Origin: Eopsaltria australis
Lineage: Eukaryota > Chordata > Aves > Passeriformes > Petroicidae
Direction of reading: 5' to 3'
Length of the DNA: 64,000 bases
Assembly: GCA_034509425.1 (NCBI GenBank)
Contig: JAVTVJ010000452.1
Span: 620,001-684,000, forward strand
Shown: piece after piece, positions 1-11,168 of the stretch
Position numbering within the stretch: the stretch's first letter is position 1
Layout of the letters: each line of letters starts with the position of its first letter
Translations under genes and position numbers: made by a program
Notes under the pieces: generated by a model
Seen by the model: the letters and a program-made list of their open reading frames with translations, nothing else
What the model was told of the DNA's origin: nothing
Database searches by the model: none

Positions 1-183
1 CAGATTATCCAGTGGTCTATGAATTATCAGCTTGTGCCATTTAGTCTTCTGTAGGTTGTAAACCCTACACTAGACTCCACATAATTCAAACAATAACTGC
101 TTACATCACTAGAAGATAATAAAACTTGTAGTCTACTCTTCCTTAAGAGGAGAAAATGTGGAAAACTGCAGTTGGAAAAACAT
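1..183. other. AT-rich flank, no feature
   Basis: I see no gene or recognisable repeat. The minus-strand continuation of the gag-like relic loses recognisable similarity here. Confidence 0.5.
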
Positions 184-425
184 TCAGCCTGTACCACAGT
201 AAGTCCTCAACAACAACTTTAGCAGTGATCTCATCAAAAAAACAGTCAAGCATTTTCTGGAAAGTAACCAAAGGTCTGCTGCAAATGAATCAAATATTTC
301 ATCTGCTGTTTGGTTGCAAGTGTTGAACACATGGTGCTCAAAAGCACTTTTCCTCCACTGGAATGCAATAAAAGCCTCAAACATTTTGATTAAATCATTG
401 ATCCAGTCCACTGTCCCATCTTCAC
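184..425 (-). pseudogene. Relic of a Ty3/Gypsy-type gag-like gene
   Basis: Read on the minus strand, this stretch keeps an open frame of about 80 codons (stop at 184-186). Its pattern resembles the capsid-like gag protein of Ty3/Gypsy (Metaviridae, K02A2.6-like) retrotransposons. In order it shows a KMFEAF block near the start, then FEHHVFNTCNQ, then a D-E-x-F-D-S-F-x-x-D-L-x-L-L-x-R-K-C block. In the family the equivalent is a K-F-E-x-F segment, an F-x-T-R-N-Q segment, and an E-S-x-D-x-F-x-x-x-L-R-x-L-A-x-x-C segment. The family next has an acidic D-E-x-I-x-D-x-I-V motif. Here that motif appears only in a neighbouring frame (FDEITAKVVVEDL, about 190-235), which implies a frameshift. No protease or reverse transcriptase and no LTR pair of its own is visible nearby, so it is a broken fragment. 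The family match is pattern recognition from memory, not a database hit. A domesticated gag gene or a chance match remain possible. Confidence 0.5.
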
Positions 426-585
426 ACGTGACTGCATTGCAATCTGTCTAGGTCTCTTTTTAAAAGGACTGTGCAGCAACAAATGAAATAGGCTCTTAAA
501 ATTTATATGTGTATATATCTTTCTTGTTGCAGCTACAGTCTCTACATCCAGACACATGTAAAGGTCAGAAAAATCACTTACTGTA
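426..585. other. Short single-copy gap
   Basis: Unassigned sequence between the gag-like relic and the decayed LTR. No open frame or repeat stands out. Confidence 0.4.
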
Positions 586-1165
586 TGTGTTGCTTTTGAC
601 TGGGATAGATTTACTTTTCTTCATAGTAGCTAGCATGGTGCTGTGTTCTGGATTTGTGCTGAAAACAAGGGTCATAACACAGGGATGTTTTTGCTACTGC
701 TGAGCAGAGCTTACCCAGCATCAAGGTCTTTTCTCCTTCTCACACAACCTCATCAGCAAGGAGGCTGTGGGTGGTGCACAAGGATTTGGGAGGGGACACA
801 GCAAGGATAGTTGACCCCAGCTGACCCAAGGGATATTTCTTTCCATATGGTGTTATGCTCAGAACAAAAAGTTGGGGAAAGAAGAAGGAAGGAGGGACAT
901 TCAGAGTTATGGCATTTTGTCATTACAAGTAACTGTCACACATGATTGCTGCTTTCCTGGGAATGGTTGAACTAATTCCTTCTTTTGCTTTGCTTGTGTG
1001 TGCAGCTTCTGCTTTACCTTTCAAACTGTCTTTAGCTCAACCCACAGATGTTCTCACATTTTGTCTTCTGATTCTCTCCCCCATCCCACCAAGCGATGAC
1101 AAATGGGGACACTTAGCAAGCAGCTGCATGGGGCTTAGCTGCCAGCTGGGGTTAAACCACAATAA
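586..1165 (+). mobile_element. Old solo LTR, avian ERV (ERVL-like), decayed
   Basis: The order of blocks matches an avian ERV LTR of about 580 bp. It opens with TGTGTTG and a GACTGGGATAGA-like block, followed by a GTGCTGTGTTCTGGATTT block. Near 821-870 comes the U3 core (TGACCC, GGGATATTTC, CATATGG, ATGCTCAG), then an AAGAAGGAAGGAGGG R-region block and a U5 ending in CTGGGGTTAAACCACAA. The TATA box, expected just after ATGCTCAG, reads AACAAAAAG, and the poly(A) signal region reads TTTCAAACTG, so both signals are lost. No target-site duplication is recognisable. Decay on this scale indicates an old insertion. Small open frames inside it are accidental. Confidence 0.75.
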
Positions 1166-3353
1166 TTTACCTGATGGCTCAGGCTTCTGCCAGAAGGGGG
1201 AAGGGTGCTGGGTGCAATGAGGCACAGCTTGTTCCCACAAGTGTGCCACTGCTCCTTACAATTGCATATACACACTTGCCTAGTATCATAAATAGGGCTC
1301 TGTGTTTAGTACTGCAGTTCAGACTCTGCTGCAGAAGTCAGAGACATCTTCTGTGCCCTGGCCCTCAGTGCTGAAGGCACCTCCATTTCATGCCCTGTTC
1401 TCTGGAGCTGTAACTCCCATTCTCGAACTCTGGAAAAGACTGAGAGTTCACACTGCAAAGTGCACAGCATCAGTTCCTAGGTCCCTTCCTCTTACATTGT
1501 TCCAGCCGTAGCATAAGGCCAATTAAGCCATCAGACTCCATAACCAGGCACACAAGTGGGATAATGCCAATGAAACACTTACTGCTTTCATGTCTTTTTT
1601 GTAGAGAGTAAGCAGAGAACAGAAGCAATACATACAAGAAAATGCCCAGGTAGTACAGTTCCAGTTTTGCTTTACACCCAGAAGGCAAGAAAGAGCACAG
1701 GATGTCCACAGCCTATTCCATCTTATTCTGGAATCCTGTGCTTACTACGGTGTGGAGAATTGCAGGGTTATGCAAGAGTGAAGTTGGTGACCCAGTTCTT
1801 CAATTTCATGTGATTAGGCTGCCCTGAAACAAGTTGTCTGAGCATGCTGAGAGTACCCCATGGAAGAAGAAGGGGGTGTATTAATTTGAAGTCCTCTAGG
1901 TTAATATTTGGCATTTAGTGCAGGGAAGAATAAAGTTTATTTAAGGTAGTAGCAGGGAGCATGGGAGGGGTTCAGCCTAAAATAATAGACCACAGCAACT
2001 TGCTGCTTCACATTTCAAAAGTGTAATGGCTTGAAGGTGACTGAATTGAGCCTTTGACATAATATTCTCTTTGTCCACTTAAATTCATGGAAAGTCTAAT
2101 AGTTCAATTTTATAGTTCAGTAGTTTTAAATTAAAAAATACTTCAGCTTTTGGTTCAATAACATTAACATAAAATCCGGGCAGCACTGCAAAATTAGCAT
2201 CCACAGTAATTGGCAGCTTAAACCAACTAGTTAGAATGCCTCTACACAGCATTACTGCTTTCTCCACATGAGACTATATTTTTCAGATTCTTTGAATTTA
2301 AAAAAAAGTGTGGCAGTCTCACTATCAGCTTGCTTAGGTAGCAATGTGATTTCAAATACATTGTCAATATTTTCTCCTCAAGGGAGAAACTGGAACTAAT
2401 CATAGTACTGAACGCAACCGTATATAACAGATCACCAAACCTGAAGACATTTCTCTGTATTTTGTAAGTACCTATTTTTGAAACTAAATAAAAACCCAAG
2501 TATTTTTGGTCAAAAATATCTGATTACCATTAAACAGTTGGAAGGTTTTCATACTCACCTGGTAAGTTCCATTAGAAGTTTTAATTACATTGGGCACATT
2601 AATGTTTCTAGTTGATTTTATAAGTCAAAGAGAGAATAGCTTTTGCTAATGCTACATGAAAAAGTCCAAAATAAAGACTACTTCCCCATTACTTTTAATT
2701 TTTATATCCATAAATATTTTCTGTTCAGAAGGGAAGGGAGTTGTCCCTGGGCCTGGGATTTGTGTCTGTAGTACTTTTTCCTGAGGGCAATAGATAGGAA
2801 GAGACGAACTTCAGCAAGTAATTATTGGAGTGCAAAGGATCATGAGAGCTACATTTTCATCATCTTATTACAAGGTCTAGCCTTTTCTCTCTTTGCACTG
2901 GAGATCCACAGGAATTGTGGGATTCATTATTTATTTTTATGTTTTAAAGAAAACATAAAAGATTCTTCCAAGTTAAAATTTTGACAAAAGAAGCTGTAGA
3001 AACACACACGCACACACATGCAGGGGAAAAAAAAAAACCAACTCAAAACCTAGAGACTGTAAGTTCTACTTGAAGATTTCTGAAGGTTTGTCAGCCAAGA
3101 TCTGCCATAAAGTACGTTTTCTTGGTCGTGCTAGGGAAAACCATAGCTCAGCTAGACAGTTGTATTGGACACTGTTTTAATAGGCTTTAATTAAACTGAG
3201 GATGACCCAGACAGAAATAATTTTTGCTCATTAACAATTATATCCATAATCACTTGCCTAGGATTAGTAGAATCTAATCGTGTAGTAGACATAGGCTCTT
3301 TCTGGCCAGATAGTGACAGCAAATGAGAATAGGATCATTTGATGTTATGCAAC
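1166..3353. other. AT-rich single-copy DNA
   Basis: No gene seen. It holds a short CA-rich run near 3003-3020 followed by a short A run near 3026-3038. Open frames are all under 90 codons and show no family resemblance. Confidence 0.5.
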
Positions 3354-3923
3354 TGTCATGGGTTGACCCCAGCCAGGTGCCAGGTGCCCACTCAGTCACT
3401 CTATCACTCCCTCTCCCACTGGGAGAGGGGAGAGGATAATATGGAAAAAGACTATCAGGGTAAGAAAAGGCAGTTTTATTACAGCAGGAAAAAAATAGAA
3501 CAAGCAAGCTGAGAGTTGCACGCGCAAGAGCAGAGGGGAAAACAATCAATCTCTACTTCCCATCAGCAGCGATGTCCGGACACTTTCTGGGGAGCAGGGC
3601 TCCAGCACGTGTGATGGTTGTTCAAGGAGGCAAACATGGACCAGCCCTGAGTGCCTCCCCCTCCTCCTCTCTTCCTTCCCTTATATATCTGAGCTGATGT
3701 CATATGGGATGGAATATCCCTTTGGCTGACTGGGGTCAGCTGGCCTGCTCGTGTCCCCTCCCAGGATCTTGCCCCCCCCATCCCCTTCAGTGGGGGAAGG
3801 AATGTCAGAGGGACAGCACAGCTTGGCAGTAGCCAAAACACTGCTCTGTTATCAACGCCAGCCACCAAAGCAAAGCACAGCACTGTAAGGGCTGTGAGCT
3901 TTACCCCAGTCAGACCCAATACA
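3354..3923 (-). mobile_element. Solo LTR, avian ERV (copy 1 of an inverted pair)
   Basis: Complete 570-bp LTR bounded by TGT...ACA, reading from 3923 down to 3354. On the minus strand it has a U3 core at 3725-3691 (GGGATATTCCAT, CATATGACATCAG), a TATA box at about 3688-3681 and an AATAAA signal at 3480-3475. The flanks are gcaac (3349-3353) and gtaac (3924-3928), a 5-bp target duplication with one mismatch. Near the U5 end is a perfect hairpin at 3409-3429. No internal gag, pol or env sequence adjoins it, so it is a solo LTR left by LTR-LTR recombination. By eye it differs from the copy at 62000-62572 at about 25 of 570 positions. A 118-codon minus-strand open frame inside it (3563-3919) begins with a hydrophobic stretch but is most simply accidental. 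Confidence 0.9.
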
Positions 3924-6900
3924 GTAACAAAGTTTCATTGCTGTTCTAAGCACTCAAGAAGTTAATGATTCCGTATGAAGTGGGTTTAGTTCCCAGTAAA
4001 AAGATGACATTCCATACCAGAAAGTTCATCCCCTCCACAGCTGCAGTCTTGTTAGTCATATCTCACACATTTTGTTACTTCTTCACACTTTTCATAAGAT
4101 ACAAAAATGACTGGTTTTACACATAACCCTGTCTCAGCTCTCTTGGTTTATTAGATGTCAGTCTTTGTTGATAAAGGTGTGCTGCAATTGTCACAGAGTC
4201 AGCCCAGCATTTCTCAGAGCTGGATGGGAAACATTCCTCCTTTCCAGCTCCCATGCTGGTGGGATGCCAATACAACAGGGTCAGGGAAAGTCAGATGTAT
4301 AAATCTGTGAGAAATGCTGCCTGGTTCCCTGAAATAGTTCTTTGAACTGAAAAGAGCTCTAGAATTACAAAATTGATTGGCTGCAAGAAAATTCAGGGCT
4401 TGGAATGTCAGAATCAAGTCTTAAAACAATTCTCACATATAGATATGTGGGAAAACATCAGTTTTGCTTTCCAGGGAGAGCTGCTGTATCTTGCTGACTG
4501 ATATTGCATCTACCTGAGGTCAAGGAACTAACAAGTTGCTGTCTAGAAAAACTGATACTGTATTTGAGGCAATATCAATAGAAGAGATATTGCAAAAATT
4601 ATTGGATCATGCCAATCTGTTAGTAGGTGGGAAAAAAACCAAAGCTGGACTGAGACCCCCATGGCAAACATACCTTCAAAATTCCCTATACTGGGGTCAG
4701 AAAAGCATATTGCATCTGCAGTGGACTGACTAGTCTGTGAATGAGAACTTTCAGTAGTGTGTTTGACACACAAAAGTTAGGAATGAACAGGCAAATGTAA
4801 ACAACACCCTATTTTATTTCAGTGAGGGCACAATTTTTCAGGAGACAGGTCATGTGAGAGCAGAATGGGAGAAACCATGAGCCCAGTGTTCTGGTGGCAA
4901 CCAAAGATTATTTCATTTCAGCCAAATTCAGCAGCATCATTAAAGCACTGATTTCAGACATGTTTTATTACTTTTCATAAAACTGTTGAGATAGAGTTTA
5001 CCACGAATTTTCAGAATCCTGCCTGAATGCACAAGGAAAAGTATCTCCCTGTGCAAGTCTTAGCCACTCCTTCTTTTCATGGACTGCTCACAAATTTATA
5101 AATCTTATCTTTCTTAGCATTTAATTATATTTTTACCATCTTTTCATAACAATAAGTACAGATTATTTATCAAGAATCTTGGCTTTACACACTCCTGTAT
5201 GGCGACTCCACACTTCTTACATATTCCTCTAGAATGTGTAAACTGCTTAAAATGGAAAAGAGATTTTAACTCTTAGGAGTGAGGAATACTAAGCCAGAAA
5301 GGGCCAGGTTGCCATCCATCACCAAAAAACAACACATCATTATGCTTTGCTCAAGTAAAGCAATGTACTTATTCTGAAAATCAAAGGGAATCTGGTTTAA
5401 TTTAATACTTACATAGGCAGGGATATGAAGGTATAAAAGACTACACGGGTTTAAGGAATACATCTAAACTCAATGCAGAAAATACACAAATTAAATGTGT
5501 GTGCCTGAAAAGGCAACATCTAAATTGTTTGGTTTCAAATATACACTGTATGATGTTCTTTGATTAGCCTGGACTTAACTTGAGGAAGCTTTACATTTCT
5601 CATCATTTTCTTGTATTAATTTTCCTAAGACAGTGAAGTGTTTAATTGTAAGAATCTCAACATCAAAAAACCTAACTCTTCTGCTGCAAATGTGTCAATG
5701 TTTACCTACCTCTTGAGCTTCTGTCTAAAATCTGTTCTGGGACTTTTATAAGTGAATATATTCCATGCTTGCAAGAGTAAAGAAAATAGATTCCATGATC
5801 TCTGACTTCTGTGATTAATTGATTCCTTTAGGGAAAGTAAATACATTTATCACCTTCAGGCTGCAAGACTCTTACAAGAAATTGTCATAGTATAATGGAT
5901 CAGAGAATGTACACTTAGTACTCTGTGCTCTTATGTTCAAAAACGTCAGGACAAAGAGAGAGAGGAACATTAATCTAAGACAAACAGGTAAAGGATGATG
6001 AACAGCAAGAAGTACTGCATGCCTGCCTGCTCACCTTAGTGGCACACGCTCACCATTCCCTTTTCCCAACAATATATACAAGGGTGTACTTTCCACCACT
6101 TGGGTACCAACAGTGACAGCAAAAAAATCTCTTATTTTCCAAAATATTTCAGGGAAAAAATGAAAATCTAACACAAAGACCCTGGTGTCTTAATAGGAAT
6201 CAAATTATAACTGACCAGAAGAAAATGTTTCTGTATATACCCTTAATTAATGCAGTTAGTTTATAGAAATATCCAGCATTTGGAATTTTACCAACATGTA
6301 ATATTTAAAAAACACCAAGCAAGCTAAAGCCAGACAGATGTTTCACATACTTATTTAATAAAAAATAATTCTCTTACTTCAACATTGCTAAGCTAATGAC
6401 CATGTCAAATGCACGATATCTGAAGAACATATTGCACAAGAAGTGGGAGTGCTCTACCCTACTTAGATACTGGAGGAGTGGGTGTCTAAATGCATCACCT
6501 TCTATTCCCCTGCAATTTCCAGAAAAATTTTTAAAAAATAGTTAAATGCCCCCCACTCCCCCAGGACAATTTATTTTATCTAAAATGCTTATCTAAGGCA
6601 AGTCAGGTAAATTGTCCTCCAAGGATACCCACATCTCTCCATTTGTTACAAGAAGAGTGTAGGATTAAGGTTTTTCACAGAGCTTTCAACAACTAAAGGT
6701 GACTGAGGTGAAATCCACTCTCAAAGCTTTGTAATATATCCATTTTTTCTCACAGCAGTGCAGATCTGAGAACAGGCATGCACTGGAAGGCATCGATCAT
6801 GTGCCTGGCAGCCACACTTCCAGAACTACTTTCCATGGTCCTGCTTAGCTTCACACAACCAAGCATTTTAACTGCTGAATGGAAAACAGTTAAACTGTTA

Positions 6901-9144
6901 TTTAGTGGAACAGACTGTGATATAATGTGATCATAAAATGCTTTGCAGAAGGAAAATTCCTTATTTGTCTCTTGAATTTAAACAAATTAAAGAGACATGC
7001 AAAACTAACACTTTGAACTCTATTTGGTATAATGTCCCTATTTGAGAGAATATTTAAACAGATGTTTAATATTAGGACTGTGTCTAAATCCCATTGAGAT
7101 CCCATTTGGGGTACAAATGCATGCTTAAATTTAGTCTTGTGCATACAGTCCTCCTGAATAGAAATTGATTCAGCACGTACTGAAGAGCTTCCCTGAACTG
7201 CAGCCTGAGAGATTAACTTAAATATGTTTTCAGCTGCCCAGCCACAGGCACCCTAGTGGGAAAATTTAGTCAGAAGTTTTATCTTGGTATAGCTTAATGC
7301 ATGTTGTTTATCACCTTACTGGTCTCACACTGCTCTTCTGGAACTGTATTTTGGGAATCTGTTGGGGTTTATGTTTTCTTTTTAATAACTGTGGTCACTT
7401 TTTGCCTTCAGCCAAAATATAAGAGGAGTGGTGTTTATTCCAAGTGACGGAAAACTCAACAATTTTCTCAATCACAGTTTCACTCAGCTTTCCTATTCTG
7501 AATCAAAAACACTTTGCCTTGCTTTTCTCACCCACACTCTGAGGAGGAGTACGAACTTTCTTTCTCTAGGCAATCTAAGTTACTATTTTGACATGTAGGT
7601 TATTAATTTTTATTTTATTTTTATCTTATGGATACCTGTAGCATTCAATTATTAGGGCAATCTGTTGTTGTTACTTGCTTCCCCACTTTGCATTCATCAT
7701 CATGACAAACTCAAAAAATAAGTGCACATCACCATTTACGTGTTTTATGCCCTGGATCAAGGACTCTAAATTGTGACATTATTAAAAGAGAGCAAAAGAA
7801 TAAAAAAATCCAGAATTTTCCTATTAGAGATATTCCTCCACTAAAGAGCAATGCTCTGTGGTCTGTAATAACTTTTTCTATTTCAGATATATATTCTAGA
7901 AATCCAGTGGGTTGGGGTTTTTTAAATGTTCAATACTGAGAAATAGGCCAGCTTCTTAAATTTGCTGAAAAGAAGACATAAGCACTGTTACTGTTGTTCT
8001 CATCTTTAGAAAAAAATCATAAAAGAAAAATGTTAAACATAATATTCTCTATTAAAGTAAGTTAGGATCCTTAGGAGTATTCTCATGTCACATTTAACTA
8101 CTTCAATGACAAGTCTGCTTTTTCACCCTAGTTATTCCCATAAGTGATGGTGAAGTACAACCAAAATTATTCCCAAGCAGCATAATCACAACTGCTTACT
8201 AAACTTAGACAACCAGTCAAATTAAATCTATGCCAATTCTTCAAAAGCTTCAGGCTTTGGACGTTAACCAATGGTAGCAGAATCTAATCGCAAATATTCA
8301 CTGAAGATGCCATGAAGTACCACTTGGGATAACTGTGAGTTATGGTTTAATTTTGGAAAATATGTTCAGCAAGTGTTTGAGTCCAATATAAATTCCTAGG
8401 ATCTGATATAAGCATCTTTTTTAAGGATACATTTGAAACATTTTTATTTATTCATATCAGAACTTTGGAATTGGATTCAAAGCCAGTCAAGAGCCCTTCA
8501 AGCCTGGTGACTGAAGTTTGAACCCAAAATACAGACTGTGACTCTTACTGGCACTAAACTCTTTAACGTAGTAAAAATCCTGAAGAAACTGAATATTCAG
8601 AGAGGGCTTTACAGATATAAGAACTATTTAAGCCAAGTACAAGAGGCAGAATCAGTCTTTATGGAATGATTACAAATCTAGTGAAAAAGTATATCTAGAG
8701 GTTAAGCAGTTTTATTTATAGAGTAATTGTCATTTTCAAAACATCTTGAATCCCTAGGGTGATGCTACACCTTTGAGCAGTCACGGTATTTTGCTAGCCT
8801 TATTACAGCAGTATCTCCTCTTGCTGCCCTGCTAAACCCCTGGTGTTTAACAGATCCTTTACATTTTAATTAATATTATAACAACGCTCTATAAAATAAG
8901 TCTTCTGAATTACAACTACCACATATATACCACAATATGCAGTGATCTTATGCCTTTTAATTGCAATGAAAAAAGAAAATAATATGAAAACAGTACTATT
9001 ATATTTTCCCAGAATGTTTCTAGGGCAGGCATAGATCTGGTTTTGTTGTACAATAATTTGTGTAAATTTTACAAGCTAGATATGAAAATCACTGATATTC
9101 CACAACAACATTACATAGTTAAGCTACTAACATATGACTGTCAT
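3924..9144. other. AT-rich single-copy DNA
   Basis: About 5 kb with no recognisable gene or repeat. Open frames do not exceed about 80 codons and none shows a known domain. Confidence 0.5.
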
Positions 9145-9178
9145 TTTCATTGGAATGTGCCTTTCATTGGAAAGTGCC
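9145..9178. repeat. Tandem duplication, 17 bp x 2
   Basis: Two adjacent 17-bp units (9145-9161 and 9162-9178), TTTCATTGGAATGTGCC and TTTCATTGGAAAGTGCC, differ at one base. Confidence 0.8.
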
Positions 9179-11118
9179 TTTTATAAACGAAGATTACATC
9201 TCTTTTCCTAATCCTTTATGCTGAAAACATTTACAGAAGTGAAAGGGTGACTGAATTCATGCAGAACATACAGTAGCGAGGTGAAGCATAAGGTATGTGA
9301 GCCACACTTGATGAATAGATAGGTTTCATGTAATACAAAATTTAAACTGCTAAAAATGCAATAATGTAACCACTGAAGATGATGGAGTTGAAAGCCTGTT
9401 CCTTCAGTGACATTTAAACTAAAACTAACATTATATAGCTCTGCATATTTATCAGGCTACCTTGTATATTTTAAATTTATATCATGTGCTGTATTCACAA
9501 AAGGTAGGTATTTTTAAAAAAGCAACTGTGAGGAAATTCAAATATAATCCTTTTCTACACAAAACAAAACAAAACAAAAAAAAATTGGAAAATCATTCTA
9601 TATTTTAATTGCATTGTTCTCAGCAATCATCTTAGATTTCTTCCTGCACAGATAAAAAAATTAAAACACTATTACACTCACAGCCTTCTGGTTTAGTCAG
9701 CCAGGCTTGAGTGCACTTCTGCCTTTAATTAAGTATGGACAGATAAAGTCTTTTGTTCTTTTTCTGATATGTTTGACACCTGCTGTCCTTGTAATCAGGG
9801 GAATTAGTCAGGAAGTTCCAGCAGAGAGGCTTTTAGTCAGAAGCAACACCTGGGTCCCTATCTATGCCTTCATGTCATGTAACATCGTCCTGCACCCACA
9901 ACACAAGGGACAAAAAGCTGAATAAGTGGTGAGCTTTCAGCTTCAGACACAAAACAGGCTCAATGGGCTTCAGTAGAAATCAATGGTAAAACAAAAGCCA
10001 TATGTTAACCCCTTCTTTTGCTAAAAGGAAAGAAAAACTACTTTCCTTTTTTCCTCCTCCTCATTTATTTTAGGATGATTATTGAGAGAATGTTTTTGCA
10101 ACCCAGTTCAAGCAAGAAAGTAGGGTCAAATCTACCAGTTGTTATGGCTAGGTATGTCAGAATTCCTTCCAATGCGATCCTGTACAATATCACCATTTCT
10201 GTGGACTGTCATCACTTCAAAGTTATCTTGAGTTATAGTAGTCCCTGTGTCAAGTTTTCTCCATGCAGTAAATGCCTTAGCTCAGTGAGTTCAGCACAAG
10301 CTCACTCTTCACTGAGGGTATGGGCTAAGCCCATGCAAACATGCCAGATCTTTAAGAGGTTATTTCTGCTTGATTGGTTTTTAGTGAAACCCCACACTGA
10401 TCATGCAAATTCAGGTTGGCTGCACAAGCCAGTGCCACAGGGCATGAGGAAATAACCTATACAGCAAATCAGCATATGGTGTGTGGAAAAAAAAAACAAA
10501 CTGTGGGATTCACCCTGCAGGTCTCAGAGGTTACACAACACATACTACTGCCTGTAGTCCCACTATGAAGGCTGGTGGTATTTCACACTGACAGTGTTTT
10601 CCCTCAGACTGATTTTATTTGAGAGAAATTATTCATTTGTATGCAAATTCAAGCCAGGTACAGTAAAGCTGCACCTCATAATTACATTGAATTCCTGCAC
10701 GAATAAGCACAAGTGGAAGTGTGATGGTGAGGACATGGTGCCCTCCAGAATCAGTAACTTCAGTTAGAAGTTCATCACTCTTCAGAAAAATTTTGCATTT
10801 GTTCACTTTTCCTTTTATTCCTGTCCACCTTGCCTGTACCATGTAAGCATTCAGTAAAAATTATCTTAGGAAAGACACCACCCAAGTGGAAACAGCAATG
10901 CCCTGCCCACAAGTTGCTCTGTTGCCTCCCTGGGTTTAGACCCATGAGCACTCTCAGACCTGAAAAAACAGCTTTCTCTTGCAAACTGAGTTTTGATATT
11001 TGTGGTATCCTTTCATTCTCATCAGGGTAAAAGAACAGTAAAAAAAGAAAGGCTGGTGGTGAGATTATCCTGAGAATAAAGAGTCACAGGTCTGCAGTGA
11101 GCAGAATAGAGGCTGAGT
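9179..11118. other. AT-rich single-copy DNA with one long chance ORF
   Basis: Holds a short (CAAAA)n run at 9558-9584. A plus-strand open frame of 145 codons (10018-10455) starts with a basic, hydrophobic stretch. I recognise no domain in it, and codon use shows no coding bias, so I do not call it a gene. Confidence 0.45.
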
Positions 11119-11168
11119 GCTGCCCACTAACAGCATACAAGTAGCTGCCCACTAACAGCATACAAGTA
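11119..11168. repeat. Perfect tandem duplication, 25 bp x 2
   Basis: Units 11119-11143 and 11144-11168 are identical (GCTGCCCACTAACAGC...AAGTA). Perfect identity in otherwise diverged DNA points to a recent slippage or repair event, or to an assembly artefact. Confidence 0.95.

Noticed and set aside
10018..10455. 145-codon plus-strand open frame
   Set aside because: No domain or coding bias seen.
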